51,946 nt of DNA from positions 5,362,096 to 5,414,041 of the forward strand of contig LSYV01000002.1 in NCBI GenBank assembly GCA_001584585.1, in the 5' to 3' direction. The notes under the pieces were generated by a model. That model was not told the DNA's origin, ran no database searches, and saw nothing but the letters and a program-made list of their open reading frames with translations. This document shows positions 45,201 to 51,946 of the stretch, piece by piece. Within the stretch, counting starts at the first letter, position 1, and every line of letters starts with the position of its first letter. This DNA comes from Gonium pectorale (lineage: Eukaryota > Chlorophyta > Chlorophyceae > Chlamydomonadales > Volvocaceae). Position numbers and translations under genes: made by a program.

Positions 45201-48200
45201 CGGTCCTTTGCCAGCGGCGGCAGCGGCATCATCTCGCGCGGCAACACGGGGGTCGCCTCGTCCATGAGCTGCGTGTTCAGGTGTGCGGGGGCGTGTGCTG
45301 GGGCGTGCGCATGTGGAGGGGTGCTTGCAAGAGCCAACGCGGGCTCCAGCGCAGGCCCCGCAGACCGGTGAACGAATGGACTCACTGTCTCGCTTACGAA
45401 CGGTACCGCCTTTTGCATGGCGTGGGTACGCGCCACTCATTGCTTCAAACATATTAGACATGTGATTCCCGGGTGCCCCGCATCCCCCAGACCCTTGGGC
45501 TGGCTGACGCGTGCGAGGGGGCTTTGCGGGTTGTTGACCGGCCGTGATGCAAACGCAACCCGCAGGGGCCTCCGGGTGCGGGTCGGCGTGTCGGTCGGGC
45601 CCGCCTCGGGCGCCGAGGTGGCCCACAACGCTGCCAGCCAGCGCACCGTCTACTGCGGCCCGGCGGCTTCGGCAGCCAAGCTGGTCAGCGACGCGGCACA
45701 CGGCGGCATGGTCACAGTGGCGGGCGCGGTGCAAGCGCGGCTGACGGGGGCAGCCGCCGGCAACGGTCATGGCGGCGGCAACGCGAGGGACTGGCCCCGC
45801 GGTGCCAAGCTGCCACCTCACGTGGTGAGGCTGCGCCCGGCCGCTGGCGGTGGCTGGTTAGCGCTGACTGACGGAGGGACAAGACAGGAAACACCGCACG
45901 TAGGGCAAAGCTGCCACTATGGGTCCGCGAGTCCACTGTGGGTTGCGAGCTTGGACGCCACGGTGCGGCGGAAGGGAGCTAGGTGGCAGCCAGTCTGTCG
46001 CTGCTCACGTCGCAGCACCTTTTCCAGCGCGTTCCCCGCCTGACCCCAGTCCCTCCATGCACCTGTGTTCTGCAGATGCTCCGGGTTGGCCGCTTTCGGC
46101 AGTCGCACTCTGAGCAGGACCTGTACCTGGCTTGGCCCGAGCAGCTGACGCAGCGCCTGGCGCTGCTGCCCCCGCCACGGTACGTCGCAGCGCGTGTGGG
46201 CCGGGGAGTAATGAAGAAGGAAAGGGGCCGGGGAGGGCCAACAAGGCGGCAAGGTGGCTGTACGTCCTGTGTGTGTGTACGCCCATGGGGCCGGGCGGCC
46301 TAGCCCTGCACTGCACTGCACGGCACCCGCCACACATTGGCACAGCTTGCCGTACAGCAGTGCCCTGGCATGTGCCCCACGGCCCTCATCCACCTGGCCC
46401 TGACCGCCCCTGGCAGCTGGCACTCGCTCGCCCCCCGCCCAGCCCGTTGATATCCACATCCTTTTCCGCAAGCACCCCCACCACGCACCCCCCTGCCCCC
46501 TCCGTCCCGTACATCGCCCCGCCCCCTCCCCCAGCTGCATGCCCCTGGCCGTGGCGCCCTCCGTGTACGAGGCGCCCGTGCGCGAGGCCGCGCTGGCGAC
46601 ACTGCACGTGCCGCACCTGTCCGCGCTGCGCGCCTGGGACGAGGCGGCCGCGCGGGGCGGGCTGGGCTGCCTGGCCGAGGTGGCATGTCGCCAGGCGCTC
46701 GCGCAGCGCGGCTATCTGGTGGGGGCGGACGGGCGATGCGGGGTTGGGCCGGTCCGCGGTCTCGGGTTCGACGTCCTGCAACGGCCCCCGGGTCGATCAC
46801 TCTTCTTGCTGCTGTCCGCTTTTGTTGGCCCCCCAAGTGCCCGCCCCTGCAACCTCCCACCGCTCCGCACCTCGGACCGCAGCCCATAGCTACCCCCGGC
46901 CCTGATCTGCAGGCGTCCATACCACACCCAAGCGACGCCACAGCGCCCTCCTGGGGTGCCGGCGACGCGGGCTCCACCTTCGTTGCGGCGTTCGGCAGCG
47001 CCGCCGATGCAGTCCGCTGGGCCCTGAGCGTCATGGACGCCCTGACCGAGGCCGACTGGCCGCCTGCCCTAATGACGCACGAGCTCTGCCAGCCGGCGGT
47101 GCTGCCGCTGCTTGGCGCGCCCGTCCCGGAGCCCGGCCAGCTGCAGACAGCACCCTCTCTGGCGCGGCCCTCCCAGGCCCTGCAGGCGCTGCAGCGGTGG
47201 GCCGGGCTGCCGCCCAGCCCCAGGAGGCCAACGCAGGGGGGGCTTCCTGCGGGCCCCTGGGGCGCGCCACCGCCCAGCCCCAGCCTCAGCGCGGCGGGGT
47301 CCTTGCCCGCGGCGGCCGGGGCGGCAACAGGGCCTGGCGTTCTTCGGGTCAGCGGGCGCCAGCTCCTGGCCTCACTACAGCGGCGGTCACGCGATGCCTG
47401 GGGCATGGCCTCCAAAGTGCGGCGGCGTGGCATCAGTGAGCACACCGCCGGCGCGCGGCCGCCTCACTTTGCGTCGCTGCGGCCCGTGGCATCCAGCAGC
47501 CTGCCGGGGATCAACTGCAGCACCTGCAGCACCTCCATGCTCGACATGACATCCGAGATGGAGGGCGTCCGCGGCGGGAGTGGAGACGGGAGCAGCGTGG
47601 CGGGGCGCCGGGCGGCGTTGTCGACGGTAGGGGCGGCGGTGATGGCAGCAGGAGCGCCCGGGTACGGGGCCGCCGGCATGACGGATGAAGAGGCAATGGC
47701 GCAGCTGGGTCGCCTCAGCCCGGGGCCAGTGGCTCGTGGCGGCAGCGGCAGCGGAGCGCTGGCCGATGTCGGCCCCTCCGCGGTTCTTGAAGAGACCAGT
47801 CACAGCGAGCCCCTAGTCCGGCTCCCAGCCGACACGTGCGCCGCCGCACTCACCCCACTGGCCACGCCCGGCTTGGTGGCGGCGACGGCCCCCACACAGG
47901 GAGGAGCCGTCCCCGGACCCCGGCCCTCTGTCACCGTTCCACTGCCCCACCTGCCGGTGGCGCCCTCCCCGACCGGCTGTACCTCCACGCCATCGGCCCG
48001 GATCCCAGTAACGTCAGATCCCGTCGCGATCCCCGCCCCTGCCCGCCGGAGCGAGTGCGCTGAGCCCGGGAGGACCTCGGCCGCGCCCGCACCTCCCTCT
48101 CGTCCGCACGCCCCTGCGGTCGTCAAGAACGTCCTCCGCGCCCAGGCTGTGAGGGCGGGCGTGCCGTCCGTGATGGTCCCCGCGGCGCACACGGCCGGGG

Positions 48201-51200
48201 TGGGTCCGGGGCGCACATGGGTCTCGCCGTCACGGTGGCAGCCGCCCCGCTCCTTCACCAGCGCCGCCGGCACGCCGCTGCCGCTGCCGCTGGGGCAGCA
48301 GCAGCAGCAACAGCAGCAGCCAAGGGCCCGCCGCTCCCTGCCACTCTACGCCGTCGCCCGTCCGTCTCCCCAGCTGGAGCAGCCACGCGGGACTCCGTCG
48401 GGATCAGCGGTACAGCTGCGACTGCAGCTGCTGGCGTCGGGTGTGACGCCGGCGGGTGCCCCCGCCTGTGTCAGCCGCCTGTGGCTGGGGACGGGAGCGT
48501 CGGGTAGCGAGCCACCAACACCGCTGCCACCGCCGGCCGGGACGCCGACGGACGCTAGGTCTGAGCCGCTGCTGCCGTCAGCCATGGTGTTGCGGCCAGC
48601 CTCCATCTCCGTCGCGGGTGGTACCGGTATGGGTCCGGGCGTGACTTACTTCTCCAGCCGAAGTGGCGCAGCGGGAAGGCAGGAGGTTGGAGCTCTAGGC
48701 GCCAGTGACGGCAGTGGGGATGGCAGCGGCTACGGTGGCCGCCCGAGCTCCGTGGCCCTGATGCCAGCGGCGCCGTCAGGCGGGGGCACGGCGGCGGCGC
48801 CGCCGCTGCCACCCCGCCCGCCGTCGCCGCCGTCGCCCTTCCTCACTAGCGCCGCCTCGGCGCCGCCGTCCGTGGGTTGGGCACCCTTCGCCCGTCCGCC
48901 CGCGGAGGGCCACGAATCCCGGCCCCTGAGAGCGCCGCCGCCGCTACGGCCACTGGTGCCGAACTCACCCCGGCGACCCAGCCCGGAGGTCCCGCTCAAG
49001 ATGACGCCCCTGGTCGCTGCAGCGCCCTGTCTGTCCCACCTCGCGCCTCCGCATGAGCTGGGCGCTACCGCAGTGATGAGCTCGCCCGTGCCGGTGCCAT
49101 TGCCGGTTCGGTCACCGAGACGTGACTCCGAGGGCCAGCCCGGCCCTGGAGGTGGCGGCTCGGGCAGCGGGGCAGCCTGGGCCACCGGGCTGCGAGGCAT
49201 CCTGTGGTCGTCGGCACCGACAGCCCATGGCCGCGGCGCGGCTGACGTCAGCTGCCCCATGGTAAGAGCCGGGGGCGCATCTGGCGTCGGATTCCCGGGT
49301 GCGTCAGACGCTGAGGGCGTGCCGATGGAGCCGGCGGCTGCGGGGCGGCTGGGGGATGGCGGCAGCAGCGAGTGGACCGGCGAGCGGCTGAGCCCCTCCA
49401 TCGCGTCGTCTTCTCCGCTCCGCGCCTGGTTCAGCCGCCCCGAGCCCGTGCTGGAGACGGCGTCGGAGCAAGAGGAATGGCTGGTACGAGTCCGCGGTCT
49501 GAGGTGAGAAGACGCGGAAGCGCCGAGCCCGGGGTGCGCCTGGGACGATGCCCGATGCGGAGCGTTGCCCGTAGTGCAGGGATGTGGGACTCTGGTCATT
49601 CTGCTCATCTGTGGGGCTTCGCCACTGCCTTGTTGAGCGACCTGGTCAGCACAAGCACCCAACATGGGACCTCCTCCTTTATTCGGCTCTGACCGGCCCT
49701 CCTGCTCGCCCTGCTCAACCGCGTATGTCCGCATTGCGCGTGTTGATGTCTTGTGTTGTGTCTTACTTGTGCATTGTCTTGTGTGTTGTAATGTGTGTTG
49801 TGTTGTGTTGTGTTGTGCGTGCGTTGTGCGTGTGCGCTCGTGTGGCGTGTCCGCCCCACAGGGTGCAGGTGGGAATCGACTCGGGTCCCGTCACCTGGGT
49901 GGTGCCGCAGCCGGCTGCGGTGCTCAGCTACGGAGGCAGCGTCGCACGCAAGTCCCGCAAGCTGGCCCTGGCCGCCAGGCCGGGCCAGGTGCTCCTCTCC
50001 AAGCGCGCCTGCGCCGAGCTGGTCACCGACCAGATCATTGACGCGGCGGCAGCGATGTCAGGCGGCGGCGGCGCCGCCGCCGCCAGCGATGCCGCGGCAG
50101 CCGCCAGCGATGCCCTGACGCGGCCGCCGCCGCGCGGCCATGCGACCCAAGCGCGGAGCTCGGCGGCGGGGACGGCGCCGCGGATGTGGGAGGCATCGGG
50201 GGAGATTGAGCTGGCGGTGCCGCCTGAGTCGCTTGCCAGCCCGAGGATACCCGACCTGGACGCAGCGGTGTTGGCGCAGGCCAGCGCCCCATTGTCGCCA
50301 AGGCAGGCGCTGCCGCCAGCGTCACCGCAGCCGCGGCCGGTGGCCGTGGCGCGGGTCCCCCTGGGGCGCAAAAACAAGTCAGCCGGCAGCAAGATCTTTG
50401 TGTGCAGGTGCGCAGCAGGGCAACGTCTTGGCGCATTCCCACCGCCACCTGCCGATGGCCCACCATGCGATGGCCCACCATGCGACGGTGCGCTGAGTGG
50501 CCTCAGCTGCCGAGTGCGCACACCGCTGCCATTGTCCACCCGACCATGTCCACAACCCTGCACGGTTGCCCCACGCCACCTTGCCCGACGGTCCCGTAAA
50601 CCCACTACTCGTCCGCACCTTAGCCACCACACGCCTCCGCCCCGCCCTTCGCCGCCTCCTGTTGTCGTTGTGGCAGATTCGTGGACTCGTGGGCTGCTGC
50701 GCTCGCCAGCGCATGCGAGAGTATCCCCGGTGCCACCTCGGCTTCGCGCACCGTTTCCGCCGCGCTGCCTCGCCCGCCCGCGCCGTCGCCGCTCCTGACC
50801 AACTTGCGCCGACTCACCCTCAGCGCCGGCCGCACGCCGGCCGTCGAGCAGTTGTCGCCCTTGTCGCCGCGAATGCCGGCCGCGCGTTTGCCCAGCCGTG
50901 CCACACCCGCATACTCGTCGCCCTCGCCGTCTCCTTCTCCCTCGGGTCCGTCTCACCGCGTGAGCCTGGAGATGGGCACGTCCCTAAGACTGCCGCCCGT
51001 GGTGACCAACGGGCCACCCTCGACCGCAGCCATCGGTGGCACGGCCGCGCCACTGCTCGCCACCGGAGGGAGGGTGAGCATCCCCGGGCAGCCCGCCGTG
51101 CAAGTCGGCGATGCGGGCGATGCAGCAGGCGGTGGTGAGAGTGGTGGTGCTGCTGGCTTGGGTGGCGGAGGAGGAGGAGGAGGAGGAGGAGGAGGGGGAG

Positions 51201-51904
51201 GGGGAGGAAGAGGGGGAGGAGGAGGAGGGGGAGGGGGGCCCATGATGGACCCCACCAGGGGCACACCCCAGCGTGCGCGTACGTGGCTGCTGTTGCGGGC
51301 TCGAGTCCAATCCGCGCGTTACAGCAGGGCGCAGAACCCGCTGCTGCAACCGCCCGTCCCGGTTCCCCTGGCGGCCGCCGCGGCGGCTGCGGCGCCGCGG
51401 CGCCAGGCGCCGATAGCCCATCGGCTCCCCCAGCAGGAGGCTGCGACTACAACGGCTACGGCTGCGGGCACGGCTACGGCGACAGCTGTTGCAGCTGCTG
51501 CAGTGGTGCGGGCTCTGGGTGCCCTCCTGGCGCCCGCGTTTGCCAGCAACACCACCTACACCACCACCGGCAGCAACAGCAGCGCCAACCTGGAGCTCTC
51601 GGGCATGCTCGCCTCGGAGCTGCTCGCCTCGGAGCAACAGGTCAGCCGCCGCCCCAGCGGCCGCCATCCCGCCGCGCCCCCCGCACCTGGGGCGCCACGG
51701 GGCCCCGCTCCCAGGCGGGGGTGGCGGACCTCGCCGCTGGCCACCGCGCTGCTGGGCGCGCATGCGGCGCTCCGGTCCGTGCTAGGGGCCAAGGTACCGC
51801 CCGGGCGGGGCCACCGGCGCTGGCCCGGGTCAGGCGTCCGCATTCAGGCAGCGGTGCGGGGACAGGCAGCTATCCCCGGGACAGGGACAGGGACAGGGGG
51901 CTGA
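39216..51904 (+). CDS. Large receptor-like protein: solute-binding-type ectodomain, one TM helix, two degenerate class III cyclase regions
   Basis: Exons: 39216-39319, 39379-39448, 39610-40020, 40162-40264, 40488-40819, 40986-41698, 41984-42240, 42588-42792, 43096-43222, 43613-43726, 44010-45280, 45566-45824, 46076-46179, 46535-46718, 46913-49503, 49862-50407, 50677-51904; about 2,872 residues with all phases consistent. Signal peptide: SIRAASTYALSVILIFASFA. The ectodomain (to ~660) resembles periplasmic solute-binding proteins: PADLVLLPPDGLADLV, LFARVDVL, PETWQQLLELARRYG. One TM helix spans ~671-692. Cyclase region 1: VVTDIQDSTALWE (D732), GDSFILAF (D776), then a ~420-residue insert, VRVGVSVGP and YCGPAASAAKLV. 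Region 2: GSTFVAAFGSAADAV (~1438), ~810 residues of Ser/Pro/Ala-rich insert, VQVGIDSGP and YGGSVARKSRKL. The final exon may contain a further intron, so the end at 51904 is provisional. Ligand and catalytic activity are unknown. Confidence 0.87.
41768..41815 (+). repeat. (CCCG)n simple repeat in the cyclase-like gene
   Basis: Tandem cccg/cccgc units degrade into cctg variants, inside the intron 41699-41983. Confidence 0.8.
44010..45280 (+). other. Low-complexity insert exon inside cyclase region 1
   Basis: This single 1,271-nt exon encodes a Gly/Ala/Ser/Thr/Pro-rich stretch with no recognised fold, including a GPGPGPGPGPGLGP tract at about 45049-45090. It sits between the metal-binding half (GDSF) and the VRVGV half of the first cyclase region. 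Confidence 0.8.
46913..49503 (+). other. 2.6-kb exon carrying the long insert of cyclase region 2
   Basis: Only the first ~60 codons (GSTFVAAFGSAADAVRWAL and EADWPPALMTHELC) look like cyclase. The remaining ~800 codons are Ser/Pro/Ala/Gly-rich, with a CAG-rich poly-Gln patch at 48296-48321. It is one uninterrupted open frame, unusual next to the short exons elsewhere in the gene. Confidence 0.8.
49735..49845 (+). repeat. TTGTG/TGTTG simple repeat in an intron of the cyclase-like gene
   Basis: A T/G-only stretch with repeated tgttg and gtgtt units occupies the 3' half of the intron before the exon at 49862. As RNA it is UG-rich. Confidence 0.8.
51163..51240 (+). repeat. (GGA/GGG)n repeat encoding poly-glycine
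   Basis: Uninterrupted gga and ggg codons in the last exon of the cyclase-like gene encode about 25 Gly with one Arg. The tract is probably length-variable between alleles. Confidence 0.85.
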
Positions 51905-51946
51905 GCGGGGCGCGGCAGGAGAGGCAGCCGAAGAGGCGGAGGAAGG

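Noticed and set aside
44880..45821. 313-codon antisense open frame
   Set aside because: It is the reverse of the cyclase-like exons that carry VRVGVSVGP and show GC-biased third positions; no family similarity on the minus strand.
48730..49734. 334-codon antisense open frame
   Set aside because: Shadow of the 2.6-kb coding exon on the plus strand. It runs past the exon border into intron sequence and has no recognisable domain.
1..51946. CRISPR array, bacterial operon or phage features
   Set aside because: The window is clearly eukaryotic with spliced genes. The tandem repeats seen are intronic minisatellites without unique spacers.

Overview
The window is nuclear DNA from a volvocine (chlamydomonadalean) green alga; the species cannot be fixed from the sequence. 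The signs are very GC-rich coding DNA, many short GC-rich introns with GT(G/A)-AG borders, TGTAA polyadenylation signals, long Pro/Gly/Ala-rich inserts inside conserved proteins, and algal families: a hydroxyproline-rich-type surface protein, an expansin-like protein, a CHLAMY1-C3-like RNA-binding protein, a RETICULATA-related envelope protein and a large cyclase-like receptor. Gene models below were built by hand, joining exons whose splice phases agree and whose joined protein matches a family.

Minus strand, 1-12.2 kb, from high to low coordinate: a JMJD4-type JmjC oxygenase (12176-8499); a secreted Cys-rich, proline-rich, single-pass surface protein ending in an NPxY motif (8213-5194); an HVA22/REEP/Yop1-type ER-shaping protein with a 15-nt microexon (4602-2650); and one exon of a MATE-type transporter (420-319) whose gene runs off the left edge.

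Plus strand, 12.7-51.9 kb: CAND1 (12727-23962), head-to-head with the JmjC gene and broken by a 20-N assembly gap that hides part of its middle; an expansin-like secreted protein (24463-28034); a three-RRM CELF/Bruno-type protein resembling the C3 subunit of the circadian regulator CHLAMY1, with a GC-AG intron (28990-31929); a RETICULATA-related (DUF3411) chloroplast envelope protein (33354-36773); a 2.4-kb stretch with no gene found; and a predicted ~2,870-residue membrane protein (39216-51904). That last protein has a signal peptide, an ectodomain resembling periplasmic solute-binding proteins, one membrane helix and two class III nucleotide-cyclase homology regions. Each region is split by a long low-complexity insert, and both lack the usual transition-state Asn and Arg.

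The genes do not form one pathway. They cover cell wall and surface (expansin, Pro-rich protein), signalling (cyclase-like receptor), ubiquitin-ligase exchange (CAND1), oxygen-dependent hydroxylation (JmjC), RNA regulation (C3-like), ER shape (REEP) and plastid envelope (RETICULATA). The cyclase-like receptor is the strongest candidate for something undescribed; the surface protein with the NPxY tail is second.
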